Source of the DNA: Marinobacter salicampi
GTDB taxonomy: Bacteria; Pseudomonadota; Gammaproteobacteria; Pseudomonadales; Oleiphilaceae
Reading direction: 5' to 3'
Assembly (NCBI RefSeq): GCF_011074795.1
Contig: NZ_JAAMPF010000018.1
Span: 434,001-498,000, forward strand
Length of the DNA: 64,000 bases
Positions 16,768-27,008 of this stretch are shown here, piece after piece (within the stretch, counting starts at the first letter, position 1; the number at the start of each line of letters is the position of its first letter). A program made the position numbers and the translations under genes. Below the pieces are notes generated by a model. It ran no database searches and was not told where the DNA came from. It saw nothing but the letters and a program-made list of their open reading frames with translations.

Positions 16768-18087
16768 ATGAGCCAGATTATGCCCATCAAGGAATTTTCC
16801 CAGCGTCGTCGCAGGCTGATGGAACAGATGGCCCCGGACAGCATCGCAATTATTCCATCAGCACCGGAACGGGTCCGTAATCGCGATGTCCTGCACCCAT
16901 TCCGCCAGGACAGCGATTTTCATTACCTTACCGGCTTTGGCGAACCCAACGCCGTTCTGGTGCTTATTCCCGGGCGGGAGACGGGCGAATCCGTGCTGTT
17001 CTGCCGCGAGCGCAATCCCGAAAAAGAGCTCTGGGACGGCTTTCTGGCCGGACCCGAAGGGGCCGTTGAACGCTATGGTATTGATGACGGCTTTCCCATA
17101 GCCGACATCGACGAGATTCTGCCCGGCATGATTGAAGGCCGCAGCCGGGTGTACTACCCCCTCGGTAAGGACCACAGTTTTGATGCCCAGGTGATGGACT
17201 GGGTTCAGATTATCCGTTCGAAAGTGCGCTCTGGTGCCCATCCGCCGGGGGAATTCGTCGCCCTTGAACATCTGCTCCATGACCTGCGGCTCTACAAGAG
17301 CGCCAACGAGATAAAGGTCATGGCCAAAGCCGGGGAAATCAGTGCAGAAGCCCATTGCCGCGCCATGAAACGGGCCGGGAAGGGCGGCTACGAATATCAG
17401 CTTGAAGCCGAACTCATCCATACGTTCATGGAACACGGCGCCCGCTCCACCGCCTACCCCTCTATTGTCGGCAGTGGCGCCAACGGCTGCATCCTGCATT
17501 ACATCGAGAACAGTGCGCCGTTGAATGAGGGCGACCTGGTGCTGATCGATGCTGGTTGCGAGCTTGAATGTTATGCCTCGGACATAACCCGCACGTTCCC
17601 GGTGAGCGGGACCTTTTCTGAACCCCAGCGGGCGCTTTACGAGGTAGTGCTGGCGGCCCAGTATGCGGCTATCGAAGCCGTCAAACCCGGCAACCACTGG
17701 AATCATCCCCACCAGGCTGCTTTGAATGTGCTGACCCAGGGCCTGATTGATCTGGGACTTATAAAGCTTGGCTTAGACGAGGCGATCGAGAAGGAGGCGT
17801 ACAAGCCCTTCTTCATGCACCGGACCGGTCACTGGCTGGGTCTGGACGTCCATGACGTGGGCGACTACAAAGTCGGCGATGCCTGGCGCGTGCTTGAGCC
17901 GGGGATGGTGATGACCGTTGAGCCCGGGCTGTATATTGCGCCTGGCAATATGGACGTGGAAGAGAAATGGCGCGGCATTGGCATCCGCATCGAAGACGAC
18001 GTGGTGGTTACCCGTGAGGGCTGCCGTGTGCTGACGGACGCCGCACCCAAGACCATCGCCGACATCGAATCCCTGATGGCGGGCTGA
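16768..18087 (+). CDS. pepP: Xaa-Pro aminopeptidase P
   Basis: The 439-residue protein has the N-terminal creatinase-like domain (about 1-170) and a C-terminal pita-bread metallopeptidase domain. Metal ligands are visible in order: the Asp of LIDAGCE, the Asp of SDITRTFP, the His of RTGHWLGLDVHD, the Glu of TVEPGLYI and the Glu of IRIEDDV. It removes N-terminal residues preceding proline. An excellent ribosome site (AAGGGAGTAAGC) precedes the ATG. Two bases separate it from ubiH, so the genes are cotranscribed, as in E. coli. Confidence 0.96.
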   Translation: MSQIMPIKEFSQRRRRLMEQMAPDSIAIIPSAPERVRNRDVLHPFRQDSDFHYLTGFGEPNAVLVLIPGRETGESVLFCRERNPEKELWDGFLAGPEGAVERYGIDDGFPIADIDEILPGMIEGRSRVYYPLGKDHSFDAQVMDWVQIIRSKVRSGAHPPGEFVALEHLLHDLRLYKSANEIKVMAKAGEISAEAHCRAMKRAGKGGYEYQLEAELIHTFMEHGARSTAYPSIVGSGANGCILHYIENSAPLNEGDLVLIDAGCELECYASDITRTFPVSGTFSEPQRALYEVVLAAQYAAIEAVKPGNHWNHPHQAALNVLTQGLIDLGLIKLGLDEAIEKEAYKPFFMHRTGHWLGLDVHDVGDYKVGDAWRVLEPGMVMTVEPGLYIAPGNMDVEEKWRGIGIRIEDDVVVTREGCRVLTDAAPKTIADIESLMAG

Positions 18088-18089
18088 TC

Positions 18090-19367
18090 ATGACCACAGA
18101 GCCCGGCCACAACAATGATTCGCCCTCGCTGGACACGGATGTCTTGATTGCCGGTGGAGGTCTGGCCGGGGCGACTCTCGCGCTGGCCCTGGGCCAGGCT
18201 CAGCCGGGCCTGCGAATAACCGTTGTGGAAGCCTTTCCACTGTCTGCCGAAGCCCTGCCTGAGGATTACCAGCCCAGCTACGATGCCCGATCCACAGCAC
18301 TGGCCTGGGGCTCCCGTCTCATATACGAAAAACTGGGCCTCTGGTCCCGGCTTGCCGGGCAGGCGACGCCCATCAGGCGCATTCATGTCTCTGACCGCGG
18401 CCGCTTCGGCGCTACTCGTCTGGCGGCCGATGAGCACAATCAGGAAGCGCTGGGCTATGTGGTGGATAACCGCTGGCTGGGGCTCTCGCTGATGGCGGCG
18501 CTGCAGGATCTACCCAATCTCTCCTGGCAGGCCCCGGCCCAGGTCACGGACGTAGAACCCCTGGCTTCCGGGGTCAGCGTCAAGGTGAGCGCTGAGGGTG
18601 AGAAGCGCAGTGTGACGGCCCAGTGCCTGGTGGTGGCGGATGGTGGTCGCTCAGGCTTGCGGGAGCGTTTGGGCTTTCAGGTTGATCACAGCGACTACCA
18701 GCAGCACGCCTTGATTGCCAACGTGTCTACCGCCAACTGCCATGAATTTGTCGCTTTTGAGCGCTTTACCGATGCGGGCCCAATGGCCTTGCTGCCTGGC
18801 GGAGGGCCGGGCCGGTCAGCATCAACCTCGGCACTGGTCTGGACCCTGGCCAAGCACCAACTGGACGAATTGCTGGCCTGTAGTGATGAGGAGAAATGCC
18901 GTCGCCTGCAGAGCCGCTTTGGCTGGCGATTGGGACGCTTTACCCGGGTGGGCACCTGCCATCATTACCCCCTGGTTCTCAATACGGTCAAAGAAAACGT
19001 CCGGCCCGGGATTGTACTGGTGGGAAACGCCGCCCATACGCTTCATCCGGTGGCCGGCCAGGGCTTCAACCTGGCCTTGCGGGGCCTGATGACGCTGGTT
19101 GATCAGTTCAGCCTTGCAGTGAATGATCAGCGGCCTTTGGGAGAACTTGCCATTCTCAAAGGCTACCAGGACCGCCATTGCCAGGACTGGCAGCGTACCG
19201 TGCAATTCTCTGATTCGCTGATACAGGTGTTTGGCAGCCAGAGTCCTGCCCTGGCGGCCTTAAGGGATGCGGGCCTGGTCGGGCTGGACCTGATACCTCC
19301 GGCGCGGCGCTGGTTTGCCAGGCAAGCCATGGGGCTGAATCATCCGGCGACTGGAGCCAAATCATGA
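18090..19367 (+). CDS. ubiH: 2-octaprenyl-6-methoxyphenol hydroxylase (UbiH-type FAD monooxygenase)
   Basis: The 425-residue flavoprotein shows the FAD dinucleotide motif GGGLAGATLALALG (about 20-33), the conserved YDARSTALAWGS segment, the middle DGGRSGLRE motif and the C-terminal GNAAHTLHPVAGQGFNLALRG ribityl-binding motif. It hydroxylates the ring in aerobic ubiquinone synthesis. The sequence between pepP and ubiI and its 4-bp overlap with the next gene match the UbiH position in E. coli. The assignment between UbiH, UbiI and UbiF rests on order and overall pattern. Confidence 0.92.
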   Translation: MTTEPGHNNDSPSLDTDVLIAGGGLAGATLALALGQAQPGLRITVVEAFPLSAEALPEDYQPSYDARSTALAWGSRLIYEKLGLWSRLAGQATPIRRIHVSDRGRFGATRLAADEHNQEALGYVVDNRWLGLSLMAALQDLPNLSWQAPAQVTDVEPLASGVSVKVSAEGEKRSVTAQCLVVADGGRSGLRERLGFQVDHSDYQQHALIANVSTANCHEFVAFERFTDAGPMALLPGGGPGRSASTSALVWTLAKHQLDELLACSDEEKCRRLQSRFGWRLGRFTRVGTCHHYPLVLNTVKENVRPGIVLVGNAAHTLHPVAGQGFNLALRGLMTLVDQFSLAVNDQRPLGELAILKGYQDRHCQDWQRTVQFSDSLIQVFGSQSPALAALRDAGLVGLDLIPPARRWFARQAMGLNHPATGAKS

Positions 19368-20590
19368 CCACCCGCAGTTGCGATATCCTGGTGGTGGGCG
19401 CCGGCCTGATCGGCACCGCTCTGGCACTGGGGCTGGAGCAGCAGGGCTGGCAGGTCACTCTGGTAGAGGCTGCGCCCGCAGACAGTTTGTTGGCGTTGCC
19501 GCAACCGGCAACCGGGGTCGAAACCTTCGAGCCCCGGGTCAGTGCCCTGTCGATTGCCAGCCAGCGCCTACTGTCGGGGCTCGGGGCCTGGCCCCCGGCC
19601 CAGGCCGATAGCCGTCACTGCCCTTACCAACGCATGGTGGTCTGGGACGGGGAAGGTACTGGCCATATTGAGTTCAATGCCGGCGAATTGCATGCGCCCG
19701 CCCTCGGGGCCATCGTTGAAAACAGTCTTGTGGTCCGGTCCCTGTTGCAGGCAGCGCTGGCGAGCAACATCGAGGTTATGGCCGGTGTCCAGGTCGATGG
19801 CTGGTGGGAAGATGGCCCGCGACGGGGCATCAGCCTGGCCGATGGCCGACGGGTGGAGGCGCGGCTGACAGTGGCCGCTGATGGTGCCAATTCCCGCTTG
19901 AGACAATGGGTGGGTCTGCCCACCCGCGAATGGGATTATCAGCAGCAGGCCCTGGTCTGCACGGTGCAGACCGAGCAGGGGCATCAGAACACAGCCTGGC
20001 AACGGTTTTCTGCCACCGGCCCCTTGGCGTTCTTGCCTTTAAGTACAGGCAGCGACGACAGCCAACACTTCTGTTCCATTGTCTGGTCCCAGGATACTAG
20101 TGAGGCCCAACGACTGGCCGCCCTTGATGATGAGAACTTCATGGCAGAGCTGGAGCGGGCCTTTGAAGCCCGGCTCGGCCGGATAGTGGCCGTTTCCAGA
20201 CGGGTTTCCTTTCCCCTCCGGCAGCGTCACGCCAAGGATTACGTGCGGCCGGGGCTGGCGCTGGTGGGTGATGCGGCCCATAGCATCCACCCTCTGGCAG
20301 GCCAGGGGGCAAATCTCGGCTACAGCGATGTAAGGGTATTGCTGGAAGAGCTGGCTCGGGCCAGGAACGACCGGCTGTCGCCAGCCCATGAGCTTGTGCT
20401 GGCCCGTTACCAGCGCCGTCGCAAAGGCGAGAATCTGGCAATGATGGCCGCAATGGACGGATTCAGGTCCCTGTTTGGCAGTGATGAGCTGGCAGTACGC
20501 TGGGTGAGAAATACCGGCATGCGCTGGCTCAATAGTATGCCGGCATTGCGCAATCGCATTGCTGCCGAGGCCATGGGGATGCATAAATAG
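19364..20590 (+). CDS. ubiI: Ubiquinone biosynthesis FAD hydroxylase, UbiI/VisC type
   Basis: This 408-residue paralogue of the preceding gene has GAGLIGTALALGL for FAD (11-23), FEPRVSALS, DGANSRLRQWVG and GDAAHSIHPLAGQGANLGYSD. UbiI performs the C5-hydroxylation in aerobic ubiquinone synthesis; UbiF-type activity is an alternative. The start codon overlaps the ubiH stop (4 bp), suggesting translational coupling. It converges with rsmE about 34 bp downstream, with no obvious terminator. Confidence 0.88.
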   Translation: MTTRSCDILVVGAGLIGTALALGLEQQGWQVTLVEAAPADSLLALPQPATGVETFEPRVSALSIASQRLLSGLGAWPPAQADSRHCPYQRMVVWDGEGTGHIEFNAGELHAPALGAIVENSLVVRSLLQAALASNIEVMAGVQVDGWWEDGPRRGISLADGRRVEARLTVAADGANSRLRQWVGLPTREWDYQQQALVCTVQTEQGHQNTAWQRFSATGPLAFLPLSTGSDDSQHFCSIVWSQDTSEAQRLAALDDENFMAELERAFEARLGRIVAVSRRVSFPLRQRHAKDYVRPGLALVGDAAHSIHPLAGQGANLGYSDVRVLLEELARARNDRLSPAHELVLARYQRRRKGENLAMMAAMDGFRSLFGSDELAVRWVRNTGMRWLNSMPALRNRIAAEAMGMHK

Positions 20591-20623
20591 CTTATAAACT
20601 GAGCGTGGTTTGGGCCGGCACCG

Positions 20624-21346
20624 CTACCGAATGCAACCGTCGAATAAACGGCTGACCAACACAGGGACCGCCGTCTCAACCCGAAGAATTCGCTTACCCA
20701 GATGAACCCCCCGGCAGCCCGCTTCGATCAGTTTTTCAACCTCGTAAGGGATAAACCCGCCTTCAGGTCCTATGCAGAGAGTGGCCGGGCGGCTCAGATG
20801 AACGGGGCAGGGCTCGTCAGAGCCGGGGTGGGCCACCAGCCCCGGACGTTGCTCTGTCAGCGACGGCAATTCGTCTTCCACGAAGGGTTTGAAGAGTTTG
20901 CGGATATGAACCCGGGGCATGGCGGTGTCCCGTGCCTGTTCCAGTCCCAGAATCAGGTTCTCCCTTAGCTGGGGCCCGGCCAGAAGCGGCGTTTGCCAGA
21001 AACTCTTCTCGACCTTGTAGCTGTTGATCAGCCAGATGTCCTTCACGCCCAGCGAGGCTGCGGTCTGAAGCACCCGCCGGAACATCTTGGGCCGGGGCAT
21101 GGCGAGCACCAAGGTAAGGGGCAGCGGCGCAGGTGCCGGCTCCGAGAAGTCCACTGCCAGCTCGACGGTATCCTCGTCCTGAGCGACGATGCTACCCCAA
21201 CCGAGGTCACCATCAGCCATGCCCACAGGTACCCTGTCCCCGGCGCAGGCTTTGCGAACTTCAGCCAGATGAGTGCGCCGACGCCCAGTAAGACGGACCC
21301 GGTCAGGGGTTATAAAGTCCTCAGGGAACAGCAGTGCCAGATTCAT
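20624..21346 (-). CDS. rsmE: 16S rRNA m3U1498 methyltransferase
   Basis: The 240-residue protein has the RsmE layout: an N-terminal PUA-like RNA-binding domain (about 1-70) and a SPOUT methyltransferase domain with LATLCIGPEGGF-like TLCIGPEGGFIPYEVEKL and the C-terminal LGKRILRVETAVPV forming the knotted SAM site. It methylates U1498 of 16S rRNA. Its start overlaps the end of tatC by 4 bp, placing it at the tail of the his-tat transcription unit. Confidence 0.95.
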   Translation of the reverse strand: MNLALLFPEDFITPDRVRLTGRRRTHLAEVRKACAGDRVPVGMADGDLGWGSIVAQDEDTVELAVDFSEPAPAPLPLTLVLAMPRPKMFRRVLQTAASLGVKDIWLINSYKVEKSFWQTPLLAGPQLRENLILGLEQARDTAMPRVHIRKLFKPFVEDELPSLTEQRPGLVAHPGSDEPCPVHLSRPATLCIGPEGGFIPYEVEKLIEAGCRGVHLGKRILRVETAVPVLVSRLFDGCIR

Positions 21347-22146
21347 TTGCCGTTGCTGCTACCGGGGCTATCAGCAGCTACGGCCTCGGCGTCCGGTCGG
21401 CGCTCAACCATGCGGCCGAACAGAACGCCAAGTTCGAATAGGATCCACATGGGCACCGCCAGCAGGGTCTGGGAAATGATGTCCGGCGGTGTCAGCAGCA
21501 TGCCGATCAGGAAGCAGCCGACAACCACATAGGGCCTTTTTGCAGCCAGGGAAGAGGCCGTGGTGGCCCCTGACAGAATCAGAAGAATGGTGGCGATAGG
21601 AATTTCAAACGCTACCCCGAAGGCGAAGAACATCTTGAGCACGAAGTTGAGGTAACTGCTGATGTCAGGCAGTTCCACAATGCCCTCGGGGCCAATGGCG
21701 GTGAAAAAGCCGAACACCAGCGGAAACACCACGAAGTAAGCAAAGGCTGCACCCAAGTAAAATAGAACAACCGAGGTGGCCAGAAGCGGAAAAGCCAGTC
21801 GTTTCTCGTGCTTGTACAGCCCCGGCGCAATAAAGCTCCAGAGCTGGTAGAGAATCACCGGTATAGCCGCGAACACAGCCACCACCAGGGCCAGTTTCAG
21901 GGGCGCAAAGAAGGGCGCGGTGATATCGGTGGCGATCATCATCTGACCCTCGGGTAGCAAATCCCGAAGGGGCTCCGAAAGCCACAGGTAGAGCTCGTTG
22001 GCGAAAGGGTAGATGGCGGCGAAGCAGACAAGGGTGGCCAGCACCATCTTGAGCAGGCGGTTACGCAGTTCCAGCAGGTGTTCTACCAGGGGCATTTCCG
22101 ACTGGTTTTCAGTAGTGTTATCAGGCTCGTTGGGGCTGGTGCTCAT
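21343..22146 (-). CDS. tatC: Sec-independent protein translocase TatC
   Basis: The 267-residue protein contains MPLVEHLLELRNRLLK, the conserved cytoplasmic N-terminus of TatC that binds twin-arginine signal peptides, and six predicted membrane helices. The family pattern FAFGVAFEIPI is present in the middle. With TatA and TatB it exports folded proteins. It overlaps tatB by 4 bp. Confidence 0.97.
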   Translation of the reverse strand: MSTSPNEPDNTTENQSEMPLVEHLLELRNRLLKMVLATLVCFAAIYPFANELYLWLSEPLRDLLPEGQMMIATDITAPFFAPLKLALVVAVFAAIPVILYQLWSFIAPGLYKHEKRLAFPLLATSVVLFYLGAAFAYFVVFPLVFGFFTAIGPEGIVELPDISSYLNFVLKMFFAFGVAFEIPIATILLILSGATTASSLAAKRPYVVVGCFLIGMLLTPPDIISQTLLAVPMWILFELGVLFGRMVERRPDAEAVAADSPGSSNGK

Positions 22147-22601
22147 GAACGATTTTCCGGGGCGCGATCAGCGGTTGCGCTGGAGGCAGAATCGCCCGAT
22201 GTGCCTGACTGCTGACTACCGGAGTCAGGCACTGGCAGATCTGGGTTTGACTGCTCTGGTGACCTCGGTTGCTCAAGGTTCGGGTCAGTCGGTGCAGGAC
22301 GGGATACCCGGGCCTTATTATCGATCTTGAGGTGTTCGTACTTTTTGGCTTCATCCAGAGCGCTGCGCACATTTCTCTCAACGTCTTCAAGCCCCACATC
22401 TCCGGCTTTTTTAAGCTGCTCCCGAAGTTCTTCGGCCTTCAACTGGCGGTCAAGCTCGGAAGTAAACTGGCTTACCATGTGTCGGGTTTTTCTTACCCAG
22501 CGTCCCGCCGTACGAGCTGCCGTAGGCAGTCGTTCCGGGCCCAGTACAAGCAGCGCAATAACGCCGCAGATCAGAAGCTCAAGAAAGCCGATATCGAACA
22601 T
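22143..22601 (-). CDS. tatB: Sec-independent protein translocase TatB
   Basis: The 152-residue protein begins MFDIGFLELLICGVIALLVL, with the FxELL and the conserved LVLGPERLP hinge, then an amphipathic helix and a long Pro/Ser/Asp-rich tail. This is typical of TatB, which forms the receptor complex with TatC. It begins 11 bp after the tatA stop. Confidence 0.96.
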   Translation of the reverse strand: MFDIGFLELLICGVIALLVLGPERLPTAARTAGRWVRKTRHMVSQFTSELDRQLKAEELREQLKKAGDVGLEDVERNVRSALDEAKKYEHLKIDNKARVSRPAPTDPNLEQPRSPEQSNPDLPVPDSGSQQSGTSGDSASSATADRAPENRS

Positions 22602-22612
22602 TCAGGCCATAC

Positions 22613-22858
22613 TCAGCTGCGGGTCTTTTCTTCGGCCTTTTCAGTCCGGGCTTCCTGTGCGGTATAGGCTTGGGCGTCGGCCTTGCTCTCAAGGTTTTCA
22701 TTCTTGTCACCTTTGGCTGGCTCGTCGTCATCCATGGACTTCTTGAATCCGCGGATGGCACCACCGAGATCCGTGCCTATGTTGCGCAGCTTCTTGGTTC
22801 CGAATAGCAGAATCACTATGCCGAGCACGATTAGTAATTGCCAGATACTGATACCCAT
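22613..22858 (-). CDS. tatA: Sec-independent protein translocase TatA
   Basis: The 81-residue protein starts [20 protein letters not shown], then [22 protein letters not shown], the standard TatA helix, FGTKKL hinge and amphipathic helix, followed by a charged tail. TatA oligomers form the translocation path. It is the first tat gene, 83 bp after hisE. Confidence 0.97.
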   Translation of the reverse strand: MGISIWQLLIVLGIVILLFGTKKLRNIGTDLGGAIRGFKKSMDDDEPAKGDKNENLESKADAQAYTAQEARTEKAEEKTRS

Positions 22859-22941
22859 AAGGGTTCCTCATCAACGTTAATGTCGGAATTCATTTTATTG
22901 TACGCCAGCTCTGGCCGGAATCCGAGAATCCACCAGGAGTA

Positions 22942-23274
22942 TTACTTCTGCGCCCGAGACGCTTTCTCTTCCAGCCCGGATAGGTCAAAGCGTCTTGCCA
23001 GCTCGTCCATGACGTCTTCAGGGCCTGCCCCAAGATTCGACAGCATCACCATGCAGTGAAACCAGAGATCCGCGGTCTCACTAATCAATTCGTCCGTGAC
23101 CCCACTGTGCTCAGCGTCCTTGGCCGCGATCAGAGTTTCAGTACACTCTTCCCCTACCTTCTCAAGGATCTTGTTCAGACCCCTGGCGTGGAGGCTCGCC
23201 ACATAAGAACTTTCCGGATCAGCGGACTTCCGGGCTTCCAGTACTTCAGCCAGGCGCGATAAAACGTCACTCAT
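22942..23274 (-). CDS. hisE: Phosphoribosyl-ATP pyrophosphatase
   Basis: The protein carries the MazG-like HisE pattern: [21 protein letters not shown] and [17 protein letters not shown], whose Glu/Asp residues bind Mg. It hydrolyses PR-ATP to PR-AMP in histidine synthesis. I place the start at Met 23274 ([16 protein letters not shown], 110 residues) because GGAGGA sits seven bases upstream. The ATG at 23292 lacks a ribosome site. It overlaps hisI by 8 bp. Confidence 0.95.
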   Translation of the reverse strand: MSDVLSRLAEVLEARKSADPESSYVASLHARGLNKILEKVGEECTETLIAAKDAEHSGVTDELISETADLWFHCMVMLSNLGAGPEDVMDELARRFDLSGLEEKASRAQK

Positions 23275-23701
23275 GACCATGTCCTCCGCCATTGCCGTAG
23301 ATCAGGGCCGGATTCTTCAGGACCGGATCTGTAACGGTCCAGCTGCCGCTCTCCAGGCGCCGGTAAAAACAGCTGCGGCGTCCAGTATGACAGGCAATGC
23401 CTCCCTTTTGTTCCACCTTGAGGAGTACCACGTCAGCGTCACAGTCCAGACGGATTTCACGAATGACCTGCTGATGCCCGGAAGACTCGCCCTTGCGCCA
23501 AAGCTGCGCACGGGAACGTGACCAATAAACCGCGTGACCTTCCTGTGCGCTTAGCTGCAGCGCCTCCTTGTTCATCCAGGCCATCATCAGAACATCGCCG
23601 GTCGTCGCATCCTGGGCGATTGCCGGAACCAGGCCATTGGCGTCCCAGCGAACGGCGTCAAGCCATTCCTGAGACGCTACATTAGAGGCTGAATCTTGCA
23701 T
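23267..23701 (-). CDS. hisI: Phosphoribosyl-AMP cyclohydrolase
   Basis: The product contains [33 protein letters not shown], the metal motif [13 protein letters not shown] and the zinc motif [11 protein letters not shown], all diagnostic of HisI. It opens the purine ring of PR-AMP. The frame is open to 23788, inside ubiB, but Met at 23701 ([19 protein letters not shown], 144 residues) fits the family length. HisI and HisE are separate genes here, as in Pseudomonas, not the fused HisIE of E. coli. Confidence 0.95.
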   Translation of the reverse strand: MQDSASNVASQEWLDAVRWDANGLVPAIAQDATTGDVLMMAWMNKEALQLSAQEGHAVYWSRSRAQLWRKGESSGHQQVIREIRLDCDADVVLLKVEQKGGIACHTGRRSCFYRRLESGSWTVTDPVLKNPALIYGNGGGHGHE

Positions 23702-23753
23702 TTCAGTGAACCCTGAAAAATAAAGTGAGGGGCTATTGTGCCTCGTAACCGGC

Positions 23754-25397
23754 TCAACGTGTACTACGCAACACGAACCATACGCCAAGGCCTGCCATGG
23801 CCCAGCCGTACCAGGGCATTTGCACCGCGAGCGTGGTCAGGTCATCCCGAGTGCTGAGCCAGGCGCCACCGAGTAGCAGCGCAGCCAGCGCCAGCCTACG
23901 CCAGCGCCGGTCAGAGTGGGCCTGCTGCTGTTTCATGCGCTCGAGGGTTGCCGTGTTGTCAGCGATCGCAGGGTTTGTGCTCCGTATCTGCACTAGCGCG
24001 TCGTGTACCAGTTGAGGCATCTCCGGGGACTGTTCCAGCCAGGCCGGCAGGTGCGACTGCAGGGTTTTGAAAAGTCCCGCAGGACCAACCCGCTGGCGCA
24101 TCCATTTCTCCAGGAAGGGCTGGGCTGTGCTCCACAGGTCAAGATCCGGGTATAGCTGCCGCCCGAGGCCTTCAACGTTAAGCAGGGTTTTTTGCAGTAG
24201 TACCAGTTGTGGCTGCACTTCCATCTCGAAACGGCGGGCGGTCTGGAACAGGCGCAGGAGGAACTGGCCAAACGAGATATCCCGCAGGGGCCGTTCGAAA
24301 ATGGGCTCGCACACGGTACGGATAGCGGCCTCAAACTCATTGACCCTGGTATGGGCGGGCACCCACCCGGACTGGATATGAAGCTGGGCCACCTGGCGGT
24401 AGTCGCGCCGGAAAAAGGCCAGAAGGTTGCGTGCCAGATAGCTCTGGTCATCCGGTGCCAGGGTGCCGACTATGCCAAAGTCGATGGCGATATATCGTGG
24501 ATCGGCCGGATTGCTGGCATCGACGAAGATATTGCCCGGGTGCATGTCGGCGTGGAAGAAACTGTCACGAAAAACCTGGGTAAAGAAGATCTCGACGCCT
24601 TTTTCTGCCAGCACCTTCATGTCCACCCCTGCCGCCCGGAGCGCCGGCACGTCGCCGATGGGGATGCCGCTGACCCGTTCCATCACGAGAACCTGCTTGC
24701 GGGTGTAGTCCCAGTCGATGGCGGGAATATAGATCAGGGTCGAGCCCTCGAAATTCCGTCTTAGTTGGCTGGCGTTGGCGCCCTCCCGCATCATGTCCAG
24801 CTCATCATGGATGGTTGTGTCGTAATCCGCGACGACCTCCACCGGGCGCAGGCGGGGACCTTCTGACCAGTAGCGCTGAAGCCCGTGCGCCATCAGGTAC
24901 ATGAGGGCGATGTCCTGCTGAATGGTGCGCTCGATGCCAGGTCGGATAACCTTGACCACGACCTTGCGTCCGTCGCGCAAGGTGGCGGCGTGAACCTGAG
25001 CGACCGAAGCTGACGCCATGGGGCTCTGGTCGAAGGCATTGAACAGTTCCCCGACTGGGGCGCCCAGGGATTTCTCAATGATTGCCTGGGCCTGGGTCCC
25101 GGGAAAGGGCGGTACCCGGTCCTGAAGGTGCCGCAGGGATGCCGCCATATCGTCTGGCAACAGATCGCGCCGCGTCGACAGGATCTGGCCGAACTTGACG
25201 AAGACCGGCCCCAGCTCTTCCAGAGCCAGCCGCAGGCGATCGCCCCGGTCCAGCTTGGGCTGGGTGAAAAAATGCCAGGGCGCGAACAGCAACAGAAATT
25301 TCAGAGCTGCGGGTAGCTCGTCCCGGGGGATCAGGCTGTCGAGCCGGTAGCGGCAAAAGACCCACATGATACGAAACAGACGGTACAGGCGAGTCAC
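23754..25397 (-). CDS. ubiB: Ubiquinone biosynthesis atypical kinase/ATPase UbiB
   Basis: The 547-residue protein has the UbiB/ADCK hallmarks: the KxGQ motif in [16 protein letters not shown], an Ala-rich loop in [12 protein letters not shown], the catalytic [10 protein letters not shown] and the metal motif AIDFGIVG. The C-terminus has two hydrophobic helices (about 495-545) for membrane attachment. It supports ubiquinone synthesis, probably by extracting precursors from the membrane. It overlaps ubiJ by 4 bp in the run ubiE-ubiJ-ubiB. Confidence 0.97.
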   Translation of the reverse strand: MTRLYRLFRIMWVFCRYRLDSLIPRDELPAALKFLLLFAPWHFFTQPKLDRGDRLRLALEELGPVFVKFGQILSTRRDLLPDDMAASLRHLQDRVPPFPGTQAQAIIEKSLGAPVGELFNAFDQSPMASASVAQVHAATLRDGRKVVVKVIRPGIERTIQQDIALMYLMAHGLQRYWSEGPRLRPVEVVADYDTTIHDELDMMREGANASQLRRNFEGSTLIYIPAIDWDYTRKQVLVMERVSGIPIGDVPALRAAGVDMKVLAEKGVEIFFTQVFRDSFFHADMHPGNIFVDASNPADPRYIAIDFGIVGTLAPDDQSYLARNLLAFFRRDYRQVAQLHIQSGWVPAHTRVNEFEAAIRTVCEPIFERPLRDISFGQFLLRLFQTARRFEMEVQPQLVLLQKTLLNVEGLGRQLYPDLDLWSTAQPFLEKWMRQRVGPAGLFKTLQSHLPAWLEQSPEMPQLVHDALVQIRSTNPAIADNTATLERMKQQQAHSDRRWRRLALAALLLGGAWLSTRDDLTTLAVQMPWYGWAMAGLGVWFVLRSTR

Positions 25398-26050
25398 GAT
25401 GGCTCCGGGTCAGGGGGTTGTTTATCCGCTGGGTTCGCCCGTTCCTGCAGGCGCTTCACCCGGGCTTCCAGGCGTTCTGTCCTCAGGGAGAGCTGATCAA
25501 TATCGCTGAAAGTGGCTTCCAGCTCCCGGCGCCCGGGCAAATGGGCACTCTCCTCGTGGATGTATTCCTCAAGGTTGGCATTGAGCGTCGCCGATGCCCT
25601 GCGGGTCCAGTTCACGGCCTCTCTCAAACGTTGACCGATAAAGTGGGCAGGTACGTCACCTATGCGTCGGGCGAGGGCGGCTTCCCAGTCCGGCCGGAGT
25701 CTGGCGAGAGCGCGCTGGAACTGGTGTGCCATCGCCATATCACCGGATACGGCCACCCGGCCCTGGCTGAAGACGCTCTCATCGCCAGCCGCCAGAGCCG
25801 CAAACGCCAGGGGTGGGCCGGAGATTTCAAGGGCTGCGTCCACTAAAGGCTCACTGCCAACACGAACCTGCTCCCCCTGACGCTGCAGGGTCAGGTGATG
25901 CGTGCCGGGCCCGCTGATACGAAACTGGACGCTCCCTGCCAGTGCCTCCAGGAGAGCCTCACGGCCGGCAGGGTCCAGCTCCAGGGCGCGGTTGATGGCG
26001 CTCTCAATGGCGCCCGTCACCGCAGCCCGCAGGGTAGGCCCTGGGAACAT
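25394..26050 (-). CDS. ubiJ: Ubiquinone biosynthesis accessory factor UbiJ (SCP2 domain)
   Basis: From Met at 26050 ([20 protein letters not shown]; 218 residues) the protein has an N-terminal SCP2-like lipid-binding domain and a C-terminal charged coiled coil ([31 protein letters not shown] in pattern). The start overlaps the ubiE stop by one base (TGATG), so I reject the longer frame starting at 26110. UbiJ binds ubiquinone intermediates and scaffolds the Ubi complex with UbiK. Confidence 0.92.
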   Translation of the reverse strand: MFPGPTLRAAVTGAIESAINRALELDPAGREALLEALAGSVQFRISGPGTHHLTLQRQGEQVRVGSEPLVDAALEISGPPLAFAALAAGDESVFSQGRVAVSGDMAMAHQFQRALARLRPDWEAALARRIGDVPAHFIGQRLREAVNWTRRASATLNANLEEYIHEESAHLPGRRELEATFSDIDQLSLRTERLEARVKRLQERANPADKQPPDPEPS

Positions 26051-26835
26051 CAGGGCTTGATTCCGGTGTGCAGGGCCACCACGCCCCCGGTCATGTTGTG
26101 GTATTTGCAATGCACCAGCCCGGCGGCTTCCATCATGCCCTTGAGGGTGTCCTGATCCGGGTGCATGCGAATGGACTCCGCAAGGTACTGGTAGCTGCCG
26201 GAGTCTCCGGCCACCAGTTGTCCCATCAATGGCAGGGCATTAAAGGAGTAGAAGTCGTAGGCCTTGCTCAGCAACGGGTTGGCGGGTTTCGAGAACTCCA
26301 GTACCAGCAGTTTGCCGCCGGGCTTCAGGACACGGGTCATATCCCGCAGAGCCTGGTCCTTGTCGGTTACGTTGCGCAGGCCGAAGGCGATGCTGACGGC
26401 ATTGAAACTGTTGTCCGGAAAGGGCAGGTGCTCGGCATCCGCCTGCACGTATTCGATATTACCTGCGTAACCCCGGTCCATCAGGCGGCTGCGGCCCACC
26501 TGCAGCATGGAAGCGTTGATGTCTGCCAGTACCACCTGACCACCAGGGCCCACGAGGTCGGAGAACTTCATGGTGAGATCGCCGGTGCCGCCGGCAATGT
26601 CGAGTACCCGTTGGCCCGGACGGACGCCGCTCACCTCAATAGTGAAGCGCTTCCAGAGACGGTGCACGCCCATGGACATGAGGTCGTTCATCATGTCGTA
26701 CTTGCCGGCCACCGAGTGGAATACCTCGGCTACCTGCCCGGCTTTCTGGCTGCGGGCGACGTTACGGAAGCCGAAGTGGGTGGTGTCTTCCGTGGCTGGC
26801 TGGGGTTGGTCGGACGGCGCGCGCTCTTGAGTCAT
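26050..26835 (-). CDS. ubiE: Ubiquinone/menaquinone biosynthesis C-methyltransferase
   Basis: The 261-residue SAM methyltransferase has [40 protein letters not shown] start (about 20-55), the SAM motif [15 protein letters not shown], and the UbiE signatures [18 protein letters not shown] and [19 protein letters not shown]. It methylates the benzoquinol ring carbon. First gene of ubiE-ubiJ-ubiB-hisI-hisE-tatABC-rsmE, all on the minus strand with small gaps or overlaps. Confidence 0.97.
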   Translation of the reverse strand: MTQERAPSDQPQPATEDTTHFGFRNVARSQKAGQVAEVFHSVAGKYDMMNDLMSMGVHRLWKRFTIEVSGVRPGQRVLDIAGGTGDLTMKFSDLVGPGGQVVLADINASMLQVGRSRLMDRGYAGNIEYVQADAEHLPFPDNSFNAVSIAFGLRNVTDKDQALRDMTRVLKPGGKLLVLEFSKPANPLLSKAYDFYSFNALPLMGQLVAGDSGSYQYLAESIRMHPDQDTLKGMMEAAGLVHCKYHNMTGGVVALHTGIKP

Positions 26836-27008
26836 TGCTGGATCCTGTACGAGTCTGAACCCTGTATTCTAATGGTCCGCGGGCTAGCTACAAGCCACTT
26901 GTTCGCAATCGCCCGGATTTCAGGGTGTTTTAGGCCCAACTGGCAGGCCTTGCGTCCGGCTGCGGTTTCCATAAACTGGGAGTTAAACACTTCCGGCAGA
27001 GGCTCACC